Source of the DNA: Opisthorchis felineus
Taxonomy: Eukaryota; Platyhelminthes; Trematoda; Opisthorchiida; Opisthorchiidae
NCBI GenBank assembly: GCA_004794785.1
Contig: SJOL01008821.1
Coordinates: 306,666 to 370,665, forward strand
Reading direction: 5' to 3'
Length of the DNA stretch: 64,000 bases
Below, one piece after another: positions 23,561 to 35,610 of the stretch. A model generated the notes under the pieces. The model ran no database searches, was not told the DNA's origin, and saw only the letters and a program-made list of their open reading frames with translations. Both the position numbers and the translations under genes were made by a program. The stretch's first letter is position 1. Every line of letters begins with the position of its first letter.

Positions 23561-26500
23561 TCACATTTATCACTAAGCCAGAGGATGCCGACAGGCCTAA
23601 AGAGTGCCTGAGTATGCAACAGTACCAATTAAAAGAATGATATTTCCATGGCCACACTGTTCTTGATAGTACATCTATTCAGTAATGGTTCGATCATTTC
23701 ATTCGCAAATGACACCGTCACGTTTTGATTCGATATAATCATCAGTGCTGCGGAAGTGAATAGTAGTAACCTTGGGAATCCTGTGGTGAACTTGGGTCTG
23801 GATAAAGAATTAATTACGGCATCTTCATAGTTATGATATACTTCGCAAAAATATAGGCCTGTGTTTTAAATTTATAATAATGAGACAGCTGCAGTGGAAA
23901 TAAGGGTCACTTTTCTATTTAGTGAAAGCGCTCATATGCCTTTGTCAGTTCGTTTAAACAAGAAATATGTTGTGAATATCTTTCCAAATTATTTGAAGCT
24001 CGTTCACAGGCAAGATGTGTTTCCCAGAAGTAGCTTTTGAGTTCTTAGTTCACAAATTAATGCGGATTATTTTGTGTCTTGTCTCTGCGGTGTGAGAATA
24101 AATCACTGCCTTCCGGTAAATGTTTGGATGCAAAACCATTCTGGTTGTTTAACCAACTGCCAAAGCATACACAAGTTAGTGTGGGACTGTTATTTCTCGA
24201 TGTAAACCTTTACACTCCACTATGAAGTTGCATCTGGAACGATTTTAGCTTGAAATGATTTCAAGCCCTAAAAATGTTGTCCAGCTTGCTGAGGAGTGAA
24301 TCCAGCTGGAACCGAACATTAATTCCAACAGAAGTTGATGATCCCGTAAGAGAATCGTTGGCTTGAGTTGTCCAGAAAAACTACTTGTCCTTAGAGATTT
24401 AATGGCTAATACGTTGTTCTTATAAGCTTGGTTAATTCCCTTAACCTGGACAAGCAACCTCGTAAACAGGAACTCGATAAGCATCTATTGCTTAGCGTGT
24501 GTATAATGGCTGCTTAATTTGCTCTATGGGCTAAATTGATAGCTGGTGATGGGTGGGCAACACTCATTAGTTACAGTTCATTCAACGGATACAAGGTCAA
24601 GCACTATAGCCTGAATTAGTTTTCTGTATCCAACTCCCAATATTTAAGTATCTAAATTTCCTATTCTGTTTCTCCGCTGATGTTCCAAGGAACTCGTTCC
24701 ATGTCTAGTAATTGGATCCTTTATTTTGGGGTAACTCCATTTCTGACAACATGTGTAACAACGGTGCAGCAGTTTTCGAAAAAAAGAAGCGCCTTCACTG
24801 TGGTAGCAAAGTAAACTGTCATATTCATATCTAGGCTTGTTCATCATACTAAATAATGTCGACCACAAGCAGTTTAAAAGAAGTTGCTCTTGGAACGGTC
24901 TGAACACCTTTAACCCGGTGCGAACTTGAGCACTTAAGCCTGGAGGGTGAAGGAATGGGACAGTTGTAAAGCCAACGGCATACCCAACTTATAACCCCTA
25001 ACTGTCAAACCAAGTGAGACAACCGCAGTGTCACTGAAGAGTATATTTTTGGCCCACACCGCTCTCTGGATATGAAGGGCATAAACATGTGATTGCTAAC
25101 CAGTTTTGCCGGTGTAACAGTGGTTAGGGAAAGTCATTTCCAGCATCGTTGTTGGCTTATTGCTCCGAAATGCTTAAAGTGTTAAGGCGGCTAACCTATG
25201 GACCTGAACGGGATTAAAGGAAATGTGAAACCCAACGATGTCCGATGCCGGCAGACTGGCGGTCAGCGTCACTCCAAGAAGATATCCAAACAGAGACCGT
25301 ATAGCGCCCCACAGTTAGTTAGCTTTTGTTCATTTCTGACAAGTGCGAGGTGACCACCGAAAGTTACTTCCCCAACGAAGCCTCCAGTGTCATACAGGCC
25401 CAAATAGAAACAAATTAAGAGACAGGTACCAAGTTGTCAGCCTCGGATGAACCAGTGACCTGCTCTGCCAATGCAGTGGGCCTTTATCACATCTGTATGG
25501 CGTACTATTGCTAGCTAGTATTTATTTAGTTTTGGCCCATCGGCCATATTATAAGTAGAGAGCACGAGTTTCTTGAAAGAAGTAGCCACGCGTCTGAGAG
25601 TGATACGATAGGAATGCGACCATTAAAAGTTATATTTATATATATCCGCGTTTTTAGTAGATGACTGGATAAAATATAGTAGACAGGATCTAATAACTGT
25701 TGGCGAAATTTATAGAAAAACTCCCGGTCAGTAATCTCTACTATTGCATATTTTGGAGCCCACGTTTCTGAACTGCAGATGGGGAGACCATACATTTTTG
25801 GGTAACTGTGATACGATCTTTTACGAGGTGTACATATAGTTTTTGTGTGTGTACTAAATTCAAGGAGTTTGGTTTTCGCGGACCACTATTCTTTTAGCCC
25901 TAATCTCATTACTTGAGCGACCTTATGCAAAATGATAGCTTGATGGTTCCAATTTGGTGTCAGCGTAGGTTTAATTTCCCGTGCTGGTATATAGTAGAAG
26001 TGGATCCGTCACACCTTTCTAACACTGAATTTTTTTCTTGGCTCTACTTAATTCTCTGTGACGGATTCTAAGTCCAGTATACGCTGAAATTATTCTACTC
26101 ACCCATACATTCTCCGTCTACAAAAATAAAGTTATCACGTTATTAGTAAGCGCGTTTTAATAAGTGGAAATAGATGTATTCAGTGGATTTCAGGCTTTCG
26201 ATCATTACATACCGTTAAGATGTTTCTGTAGGATACGTCTTAGAACAGCCATTACTAAGTTCTTAAATAGGATTAACGGCTGATTTAAAAATTGACTGAC
26301 CGTAGTAAAGTACCCCTCAGAAATGGAACCGCACACATGAAGAACCTTCCACGGTTCTCTGTAGGTCTATGGAGAGGGCGTCCACAAGAAGGGATGACCA
26401 TCTAGACTTTGTTCTTTGTTTAGAGATCCTTACTGTGAAATTCAGGCCGACGGAGATTGTTCGAAACTTATCCTTTCCATATCCCTTTGTCAAGCTGGAA

Positions 26501-26578
26501 CATATGCACATACATAGGTGTATGTCTGTATACTAAATAATAAAATCAATAAAGTCTACACAAGATTTCAGCTGGTTA

Positions 26579-26914
26579 AAACCCACTCATGACATAAGGT
26601 TTACGTGATGCCCGCATTCGATTACTCAACCACACAAGCACAAGCGCATGTACAATCCAGTTTTGAACACAAATTCTCCGCCTGGTAGATTTCTCACTGA
26701 TGTTCTCCTTGGTATTCAGTGCTCTGATCGTTTTTAACAGGCCCATCGAAACACGGTGAATGGTTGTAAAGGCGCTGGTTGTATTCATGCGCTATTCCAT
26801 GCCCAGTAAGGATGGGAGCGGGGTCAAGGCTGAGCCATTAATGGCAACTTCTTGTGTAACAACGTCATCACATGAATCATCACAACCGTCATCAATGTTG
26901 GCAGTGAGGTTCAA
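26579..26914 (-). other. Open segment interrupted by one in-frame TAG
   Basis: After acceptor ctggttgtacggcag (AG at 26915-26916) one frame runs LNLTANIDDGCDDSCDDVV and GSALTPLPSLLGME, meets TAG at 26792-26794, then stays open for about 70 more codons. It is either two chance frames or a coding segment with a nonsense change. No family is recognised. Confidence 0.15.
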
Positions 26915-27006
26915 CTGCCGTACAACCAGAATTCTAATTTATTTGTACACAAATTCTTGTGGTGAAAAATGGAAAGGGACAGTGAAGGAAACTGATGCCA
27001 ACCTAC

Positions 27007-27147
27007 CTTAATCTTTTCGAGATGCTTATATCCCCATGGCAGAAGATTGGGACAAAAACCAGCCGCAAATACGCTACTGGCAATTGTCACCTGCCACTTC
27101 TCGTAGCGGCTCAATCCGAGCTCGGGGCAGGTAATGATAACTCCATC
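27007..27147 (-). CDS. Candidate internal exon (141 bp, phase 0-0)
   Basis: The acceptor is tctatcttccag and the donor is ATTAAG/GTAGGT, both good. The 47 whole codons include DGVIITCPELGLSRYEKWQV and FCPNLLPWGYKHLEKIK. The aromatic and proline spacing looks protein-like. No family is recognised. Confidence 0.3.
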
Positions 27148-27429
27148 CTGGAAGATAGATCTCGCTGTCAATACCAAAACTCTTTTTATCTCTTTCACCC
27201 TTCTGTCAAGTTATTCGTTGTCGACCTCAAAGCACCGCTCGTCGTGGTAGATGACTAATCATGCCTATCGGCCGCATTTGATGGCACTAACTATTTCAAG
27301 GATGTTCAGCCATCCATTTTGATAATTACCTCTTGTTCAGCCGGTAGAGCTGGCTCCACTGGAACAAGTATACTGATATCCGTACATAAATATCATGTTC
27401 AGAAATCAGTCTTTCACTTCTCGTCTTAC

Positions 27430-27598
27430 CAGTGGATGGTTTGTAATGTTTACATATGAACAAGCAGAATTCAAAGGCTTTTCTAAGTCCTTGAACCAGC
27501 ATTTCAACAGTTGGCTCAGCTTTGAAATGCAAGCGCAGATGAGCGGGTTTTCTGACACTAAGGATGAACCTACTTGGAGAGGAGTGTTTCACACCTAG
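27430..27598 (-). CDS. Candidate internal exon (169 bp)
   Basis: This has one of the best splice pairs in the window: acceptor acaggcttctccag and donor CCACTG/GTAAGA. The peptide includes LGVKHSSPSRFILSVRKPAH and CLFICKHYKPST. It lies 282 bp upstream (minus strand) of the candidate at 27007-27147, a plausible intron size. The function is unknown. Confidence 0.32.
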
Positions 27599-28099
27599 CT
27601 GGAGAAGCCTGTAGCACACCCTTGTTAATAATATCACCTATTACAGCCACGAAAAACACCGAAAGCCTTTTGGTAGATCATCACACAGGCGCACTTCCGA
27701 ATACCCATCAATCTTATTTCCTACTAATTGTGTGAGATGCTCATTTGCGATTAGGGTTCCTGAAGCCTTGTTTGGACGCACGTATCTGGCTCTAGCAGAG
27801 AGGCTGTTTACCAAGTTGATTCAGTTTAAATTGCACAAAGCAGAAAAAGACGTGTATTAGCTGGTTCACTCTGTTTCATTGAAAACACTTTGTTGTGCAC
27901 TACGCAACAATGCATCCAAAATTAGTAAGCTGTTTTCCTGTTTACCCTCCCGTTTAAGTACAATACACCAGTCCTCAAACGTGAGAACGACAGTTGCCAC
28001 ATATCACAAAAATGATGCGTTTAATGTTGTCGAAAAAGTTGACGAAGAGGATGAAGTACTGGGTATCTGTTAGCTTTCAGAGAGGTCTAGGATAGGCTG

Positions 28100-29580
28100 T
28101 ACATTTTTTCGAATAGAAGTACGTCAGTAGGAAGTGAACAGTGTCTGGTGTTACCATTTTTTGTTGAACGTTTGCAGATTTCTGACGATCAAATAGAGAG
28201 CTTTAGCAGTCCCAAAAACGCCCTGTAGCCACCGCTGTACGGGATTTTACATTCATTTGGGACATTTCACACACGTCCTAGAGCAGCAGTCCAAGTGCAC
28301 ATTGCCCGAATGTACCGTCGTACGCCGAGTGTATTGCTGCTCTCACTTCTTTTAAGCAATATATCAGCGATCTTTCAACTGTTGATAAGTTGTACGTCCC
28401 GTTTTCTAACTTCATACACTCTAATTCTCTTCTCATACGATGTATGAGCATTCAGAGCGGAAAAACTGGTTAAAACGGACTAGTCAGATACGCGGTTCCG
28501 TGAACATCGATCGTAGTAGCCACTCAGGTAGTGACTCTATTGTGACGGATACTAGGACTACTGACACACGGGCCTTAAAAACGTCTAAGAGATTAGCACC
28601 AAACAGCCTAGTTGCTGACTCGTATATGCGTACGACAAACTCCAATATGCGTGCCTTCAAATCAGGTTGATGTACTCAAACACGGAGCTCAATTTGCTTA
28701 CAATCCGACAGAAATCAGTTGAGGTCCTAAGTGTAACAGGGTGATTAAAAAATTGGTTCTATAATAATTTTCCGGTACTGTAGCAAGACGGCGCAGGCTG
28801 GTATTGGTTAATTGGTCTACATATTGTAGTCAATGTTATGATAGAAGTAGAGCAGTTGAGTCGAGCGCCTGAAGGGTTTGTAGTCATAAGCAAGCAAGTA
28901 AATAAGTTTTCCGCTGTTTATTGCTGTTATGGAGTGCGACTAGCTGCTGATGGCGGAAAACATAACAGTCACACTCGAGAATAGGATGGAACAGAGTCAA
29001 CAATGAACGAGATTAATGTAATGGTTCCAATCTATGGGAACCGTAATACCCATCGACCAGGGTAGACAGTAGTAAGCATTGTGTCGCCAGTATTCTCGGC
29101 TATCAGCTGAAGACTTTTAGGAATTTAAGAAAGGAGCCCACAAAATTCTTCCTGTGGGGATATTAGCCAATGGCTTTGAGCGTCACGCACTGATGAGCAT
29201 TCAAGACATCCAGCTACCTCGTCAAGTGCTAAGCATCGAAACGTATGCGACGGCAAGCAAATAATTATTCGATAGTTCACTGGTCAAATTTTACCGGATG
29301 ACTAAGACCTGGACGTACTGTCATATTTCGGCTTTACCTTTTAAAAAGAATGTGTGAACCAAATCCGACGCTTTATAGTGCCTCTTTTTATATGTGTAAT
29401 TTAAGGTTCTCCTTTCCCAATAGATAACATGAATATAGTTTCTACACTAAAAACTTCGGTGGCCTCTTCACTTAGGTGATCAAGGGTGTAAACTATTATA
29501 ATAAAAAATTTAGACGTCATGCATTCTGGGCCCAAAAATTAACTGGTATCACAGTAAAAGTAGTCGTTATACTGACTGAC
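28100..29580. other. No supported gene
   Basis: I see no exon or transposon coding remnant here. A hammerhead-like motif lies at 29170-29255 and is described separately. Confidence 0.4.
29170..29255 (+). ncRNA. Possible hammerhead-like motif with long stem II
   Basis: CTGATGAG (29190-29197) is followed 40 nt later by CGAAAC (29237-29242) and GTA, a valid NUH site. Flanks GCGTCACGCA and TGCGACGGC can pair with bulges. Between them, GCAT...GTGC and GAC...GTC pair, giving an extended hairpin instead of a compact stem II. Alternatively GATG can pair with CATC and hide the core. It is about 800 bp upstream of the PLE at 30.06 kb. PLE terminal repeats are known to carry minimal hammerheads of this GAAAC-GUH kind. 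Unproven. Confidence 0.3.
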
Positions 29581-29584
29581 TCAC

Positions 29585-29648
29585 AATGAGTGAATGATAA
29601 CCCAGCTGCGGTTACGAGAAGAGCCAACCACCTGTACGACATTGGCAT
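29585..29648 (-). CDS. Possible first exon with signal-peptide-like start
   Basis: ATG at 29646-29648 starts MPMSYRWLALLVTAAGLSFT, resembling a signal peptide or membrane anchor, and ends at a consensus donor CATT/GTGAGT. If real it could begin a minus-strand gene whose next exon is 27430-27598. Only 21 codons support it. Confidence 0.2.
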
Positions 29649-30059
29649 GTTTACAAGATTTCGATATGCGAGAAATTTATACCTCAACAAAGGGGTCATT
29701 AACAAGCCTGTAGGTTAATTGGTCTGTTCCAAAGTCTGTTCGGAGCTGCATTAGCTAATTGGGATACCGATCACCATGCAGCCCGTTACGAGAGAGAGGT
29801 CCAATTAAGTGAGTTTCCAAACTCAGCATATGAATGAAAACCAAAAGTTTCTTCAAACGGAAAGGTGTGAATCCAAAACGTGGACCCCGCTAATTAGACG
29901 TATTTCTCGCTTGTAACTTCAGACAAGGTTGTTTTCAACTTAGGTGTATCATTTTATACGCTCCTTAAGACATACAAATAGCTGTACCTAGTTTTCTTGA
30001 GTATTTTGAACGCCCATATGGAAAATGAATAAATAATTTCCGTTTGGCTAAATCCAGTC

Positions 30060-31136
30060 TTGACAGGGCACAAGGATTCAGACCACTACCGAACGCAACT
30101 TTTACGTAAAGCTAAAATCAGCAGTATGGCGAGAAGTAAAACCTTTTCTCTCAATATTTCTAAGGAGGTATGTTTGCTTGATTCTTTCAAAGCTGTTTCG
30201 TTTAATACTGGATCTTCTGACGAAGAGCCCCATGCCGAAGAGTTACGAATTTGTTTGCTAAAAATTAAGACGACATTGGAAGCGACAACCGGCAGAAAAG
30301 TGCTTAAGAAGTTGTTAAACACATCTGGTCAGGTGTCGATACGAATGTGCCTCTACTCGTCCAAAACCTAGGGGCCATCTAACCCAGTCATCACACAGCC
30401 GCCAAGACATAGTCTTCACACGTCCAGGTAAACGAAACGGCCTAGTGATTATGGATGAGGAGTTCAAAATCTTGGATGGTCAAACTAAATCCAGAAGTCA
30501 TCGCAACAAAGACCTAAGCAGCCAATCCGAGAACAAGAAAGTTAGCAGCTTAAAGCGATTGAAAACTGCTAGCACCATTACCCTGACCACCTACGATAAC
30601 ATCGTACCCACAGGATGTGTTATCTGGAGACGCTACGGACTATCTAAAATCCATAAACCAGATCGTCCGCTATGATATGTTCAAATCCCCATTTGATGTA
30701 AGGGCTAAATGGCTAGCGCAAATTCTCGAAACGATTCGTCGTAGGATTTATCAATACAGCCTCTGAGAACGTTCACGTTCGTAAATGGGATCAAGGAAGT
30801 GAATGTGGACAAGAAGCACATGATATCGTTGGCGCATCTTTTTTGTTCACCAACGTCCAGTTCACAGAAACCATCTGTTATCTCTGCGACCATTTAAGAA
30901 AAAACAGTATACATCTAAATATTCCCGTAAACGATCCAAAGGTTATTATTACATCGAGTCACATTTGATGTACAATTTCAGTTGGACGGGAGGCTGTGCC
31001 AACAAGCTGATGGTGTAGCAATGGGTTCTCCGCTAGGCCCATTTCTTGTCGTTTTTTTCATGGGACACCTTGAGAACCATGAACTCCGTGTAAGTTTAGA
31101 AAAGGTGCACTTCTCTACCGGCGATATATAGACGAA
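30060..31136 (+). pseudogene. PLE reverse transcriptase, N-terminal and core part
   Basis: The reading frame is split into several pieces: 30060-30371; about 30390-30675 (ending at TGA after KIHKPDRPL); 30676-30760 (DMFKSPFDVRAKWLAQILET); 30840-30960; and 30976-31130. Motif 4 is at 30976-31041. The catalytic loop at 31125-31136 reads YIDE, whereas the family has YxDD, so the second metal-binding Asp is lost. Frameshifts and this change both indicate an inactive relic. Confidence 0.88.
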
Positions 31137-31640
31137 ATATTGGCTATCATAAATAACTCCCTAGAGCCACCAGAGATTATAACGGTTTTTAATCAAGCAC
31201 ACCAAGCCATTCACATCACATCCGAAGAGAAATATAGAGACCCTTTCCATTTTCTGGACGTACAGCTGCTAAGAGCAACTAAGGGCTCAAGTAAACTTCC
31301 GGTTTATCGGAAATCGTATTGGAGGGAACAGTATACTGACCTCAACAGCTTTGTTCCACTGAAACATGAACGAAGTCCAGTTCGGTGTTTTGCTGGCGGG
31401 GTAAGAAAAAGCTGCTCAGAAGGCGAACTCCACCAGCTAGCTAGCATGCTTCGAGGAAATGACCATCTGGACGGGTTCATCTCAAATCACACGACTGTTA
31501 CAACTATGAAAACCAAACCGGTCACAGCCGAAAGTCTACCTTCATCAGTCTTGCTTTCAAAGAGGGTCTGGAGGCAGGCTCTGACTTGACATCTAAATTT
31601 CACACTTTGAAAACCTTCCGACCTATGCAATCAAAGTGGG
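31137..31640 (+). pseudogene. PLE reverse transcriptase, thumb region
   Basis: The longest intact PLE piece (open from 31140 to 31589) continues directly from the YIDE motif. It includes FHFLDVQLLRA and LPVYRKSYWREQYTDLNSFV, then PLKHERSPVRCF, all typical of the region after motif 5 in PLEs. Homology then moves to another frame (LPFKEGLEAGSDLTSKFH) just before 31560, marking a frameshift. Confidence 0.88.
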
Positions 31641-31689
31641 GTTCACGATTAATCATTTGATGCCCCTACATCTCACAGGTAAGCTGCAG

Positions 31690-32090
31690 TCCACACTCAA
31701 AGCATGGTATTTTACTTCTACACCTGTTATTCTGCTGGGGAATACATAAGGCACGTGACACGGCAGCTATGCAAGAGAATAGAAGAACCTAACCCATTTT
31801 GGCTGAGAGCCGGATCAGGGGGGTCTATTATTGGCGCAGTGGTCACTTACTTCGCTGATACGAGTCATGTGACTAATTGTGACAACGATATCCGAATTCG
31901 GTCCCAAGCACCGAAGATCAGTTCACTACCAATATCTGGCCAAAGCTGAGCCAATCGTGATTCGCTCACGCTATCCGAGTCTTTACGCGCACCGAGTCTT
32001 TCATGGACTGCTCACAAGGGCCAGTCGATCATCTTCACACTTTCACCCGCTTTATCCTCGTTTTACTTGTATGGTCGCAGGTTTTTAGTT
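31690..32090 (+). pseudogene. PLE GIY-YIG-type endonuclease domain
   Basis: The frame at 31704-31949 reads FYTCYSAGEYIRHVTRQLCK, then RIEEPNPFWLRAGSGGSI. PLE nucleases normally have a CxC pair, YIGRT-x-R-x-L and a following RI-x-EH helix. Here the YIG glycine is Arg and the EH histidine is Pro. A probable C-terminal tail continues in another frame to about 32090. It is presumably inactive. Confidence 0.8.
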
Positions 32091-32095
32091 TTCCA

Positions 32096-33534
32096 ATCCT
32101 TCAATCTGCATTGATCAGAAGAAGAGATCGAGGAAACGCTAATGTTCATTGATTAGTATTCCGAACTGGCAGAATATTGATTAGCTAACGCCAATAAGCT
32201 GGCTCGTTTGGCGCGAGTTTGTGTTCACTTCTTCAGAAACACAGATGGAGTGAACTACGATTTGTTTCAACTTATTTTATTTGTGTTTCAATCTCTGATG
32301 CGCAACCCACTGTTTAAAAGATCGTTCACAACATTGTGTTGCACGCTGTGAGACCCGAAATTTATTCCAAGCAACAAATTATATAACCACTCGCATTTTC
32401 CACCATACTTTCCACTTTATTCGACGGATTGAAAGACTGCTAACGCAAGCAGCACGCTCAGCCAGAAATCAACAGAAGTGTTACTAGAACCTTATTCAAA
32501 GAAACGGGCTTAAAAAATGAGGGGGGAAATGAATGTTAGGAAATTATGGGACAAAGCTAGGTTCCCACCCCATCTAAAGAGTTTAGATATTTTCACCTCG
32601 GGACCCCTATCGTTTTCTTGATTATAATATCAGAGACTTACCAGGTAACACTTCAACTGATGCTTTCTGCTGCCTTTTAATAGCAAACAAATGATCCGTT
32701 TTCTGTGCTTCAGACCAAAGCACGTCTGTACATTCAGGGGGATAGTATTTAGCGTGGGTTCTCAATCGGTTTGCGATCAGGCCCTTTTGCAAGGGAGGAG
32801 CGAACTCCTGAGGAGACGAGAAGTGTGGGACGGCCTGATGACCTTTTGAAACAATCCATGTTCCTGTATCACAAGAGCGCTAGTTGGTAATAAAATCTCC
32901 TTGCTGTCTTATTGTTTACACAAGGGTCTCAGTTGGCCGTAGCCATTGCTTGTTTGATCACTTTACTGGCTAAGAAGGCGCACAAAACAGGCATTCTACA
33001 ATGCAAACTAGTGTCCTGTGTCTCACAGTGCTAGTGGCTGCTTTGGTGTATGGGGCATTTCTAGAAGCAGGGACCATTCAGTGCTGCCAAAGATCATTGA
33101 AGAAATCGGTCTTGAAATGAACTACTCTATTCATCGGTTGCTTTGACAAAGCATCTTTAAACTGGGCCTCGATTTTCAGTTGGTTCGGACTGTTACGGGC
33201 TTTGGGCCTTGATGTAGTGTTTCAAGTACGGTGTCGTCAAGTTCGAAAGGTCATGGGCGTCGAATTCTGATCAAAGAGGAAGGTGTAAAACGAGTTGTGT
33301 AAACTTCGGAGTTTCTATCACATACGACCTTCCAAAGACATAAATATATCTGTTCATCATTTCTCTTTTATCGTTTAGCTGTACGCTGGCTGAAGAAAAT
33401 GGTTGAATCCGTCCGGAAGCCCCTGCGTTCCCGTAGTCTCCGCGATAAGTTCAAGTCCATCGATTGTATTTAAAATGCCAATGTCATAACAAGCGGATGT
33501 GACTCTAAAACGTTTCTTCCCTTTCAGTAATATA
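32096..33534. other. No supported gene between two PLE relics
   Basis: There is no coding similarity that I can see. It may be eroded PLE terminal-repeat sequence or host spacer. Confidence 0.35.
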
Positions 33535-34545
33535 TCCCTTATGAAAGAAACTAGTGATCTTATTGGTCAAGCAAACATCCGTTTTACTACAGTCATTATA
33601 AGGCGCTGCATTGATGATCTATTTTATTTAGTGGCCTGATCTACATAAAGAATGGATGAACAGTAAGATGCCTCTCTAGGATGTCGTTTTCATTCGTGCA
33701 ACTGGATGTGGCATTTTATACATCCTAACTGGATAGTTCTTACATTAAAAACGCTATGCTGCTTGAATTTCTGGTCTCCGATCGACCCACGGGGGCTACT
33801 TAATTCTTTGAGTGCGATCCGTTCGGCAATCTATTTTACTGCGGAAAGCTTGACTAACAATGAGCCTCACTTCCTTCAGGTCACACACCCGGGGGTGGGT
33901 TAACGTCCCCTAGGAGAAGAACGCGTCGGTAGCTGACTTAGTTGGGTCAGTAAACTAACTTTCGCAGCCTTGTTGATATGAAGTATAAACGGAATCTGAT
34001 TAATTGTCTGGCAAATAAGGTCTATGAAACCTGATCGATTAAAACCGTTGAAGGTGACCTAAAAATATTTACAGGATCCTGATGTAAACAAACAAACCTG
34101 ATCAAATTTTCAGTGAGGTATCTAGGACAGGCTAATATGAGAAGAAAGGGAGAAATACAGGCAGTCCAAAAGTCTTCTAGCTAGGTCCAGTTGTTTTTTT
34201 TTGAAACAGCAGAGCTTATGAAACTATAACACAAAAAGTGAAGCCTTCCATCACAAAAGCATTTTGCTTCTCGTATCTTGGGATTCATTGAATTAGTGAT
34301 TATGCGCTCGATACCAACGTCAAAGATAAGATACCAGTCCATAGCTGTACCTTTGTTATCCAATCTTTTGTTTGCGAATGTCGCGCAAAATTTGTGGGTC
34401 GCACAACCCACGGCTTGTCCAAGGGAATAACTCAGTACCTATTATCTTGTAGTGGGACCAAAAGTCGCGAACATGACAAGTGCGGTCACACCTTGCTTAA
34501 TCTGTACGAACCAACGGGTCAGTTCGTCTAAGTCTAATGAATGAC
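33535..34545 (+). mobile_element. Second Penelope-like element relic
   Basis: Pieces in PLE order are VIIRRCIDDLFYLV (33583-33640; like motif 5 Y-IDD), KFSVRYLGQANMRRKG (about 34107-34155) and, most clearly, KDKIPVHSCTFVIQ plus CECRAKFVGRTTHGLSKGIT (34322-34430; linker plus the CxC and YIGRT-like start of the nuclease). An in-frame stop at about 34290 and further breaks show decay. The nuclease differs strongly from that at 31.7 kb, so this is another subfamily. The motif-5 piece is the least certain. Confidence 0.7.
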
Positions 34546-35610
34546 GCTCAGTCGTTCCACGGCCATTCATAAAAAACTTGAAACGGTCAAAGTGACCAGT
34601 TTTGTGTTATATCATCTTTTGTGTGTCGCCAGAAACAGAAAATGAAAGTACTTTGCTCACCCTTCCCAACCACACAAGCGCTTTTTGTGGTGCTCAGATG
34701 TGCTAACATCCGGGTCCATCTGATGCAAGCCTGGAGGACTCAGTCCGAGTGACCCTCAGCTGACCTGGGCTTGCTGATAGTGCGATAAGTACAAACACCA
34801 CAGTAGGCAAAGAGATGCTGGTGTTATCCATAGAATTCCCTAGGGGATAGTAGGTCACTGCTCTTTGCCTTGCAAATCACCATGCTACCTTACATCCCAT
34901 GAGCTGCTGAACTAAGCCCTCGCTTGCAGATTGACGTGGCGATCTCTTGATCCGGGAAAGCTTTTGGTTCACTAAGTGTACACTACTTAACTATTTAGAG
35001 TAGCTAAATCATGGTAGCACATGTTTGCTTACAGCCAACCTTTATCTCTCAGACTCAAAGTAGATTTCAACCCTCACTACCGGACTGAAAAGTCCCATTG
35101 ATTTCTCCACTTCTTCTCCGCTGTTGTCGATATGACTCGAGTGAATACCCTCAATGAAGAACGATACGTAGGCTCAGGAAGAGCCAGTAGTCAGCTCAGG
35201 CCTAATGGCTATCTCCTGCAATCTCCTGCTTCAAAGCCATCTACCTGATCAACTAGTAGCGGAATACCTAATTTCTTCCAAATCACTTATCCTAACGTTC
35301 GATTCCCGGCGACGGAAACTACACGCTGCTTGGATAGAAACGGGTAGTCAGATGGCTAACCACTAGCCGGATGGCTACCGGGCGTTATCGTCTCGTAGCG
35401 TGACAATAGTCGAATAGATGCTCACCAAAAATAAGAACAAGCTTACCTTTAAAAACTCACCGGTGATTCTGCGGTAGACTGGATTGACCAGGCCACTCAC
35501 TGGCAAGTCCGATTCTACTCATATACGTGCGCTCACAACCTGAACAAGTTCAAGTGAATGTTGGCTGTACTCGATTTCCAGCGTTGGGATGCGCGGTGCC
35601 TCAAATTTCA

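Larger units (their letters stand above)
30060..32095 (+). mobile_element. Penelope-like element, 5-prime truncated or decayed
   Basis: In order on the plus strand: an N-terminal stretch, the PLE motif DIVFTRPGKRNGLVIMD (from about 30400), a RYGLSKIHKPDRP motif, LFTNVQFTETICYLC, QADGVAMGSPLGPF (reverse-transcriptase motif 4), YRRYIDE (motif 5), FHFLDVQLLRATKG, and a GIY-YIG-like endonuclease with EYIRHVTRQLCKRIEE and PFWLRAGSGGSIIGAVVT. This order defines Penelope-like elements. At least five frame changes or stops make it non-functional. PLEs copy RNA into DNA at a nicked target and encode the reverse transcriptase and nuclease in one ORF. Flanking terminal repeats were not identified. Confidence 0.92.

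Noticed and set aside
23380..23640. 86-codon plus-strand open frame
   Set aside because: It lies across the hammerhead repeat copy in antisense and has no counterpart open in the other copies.
32835..32856. CTGATGA followed by GAAAC (plus strand)
   Set aside because: Only six bases separate the two core parts, so no stem II can form, and the flanks do not pair as stem I.
35290..35325. GTTCGATTCCCGGCG, like a tRNA T-arm or SINE B box
   Set aside because: No matching acceptor stem, anticodon arm or A box lies at the right spacing.
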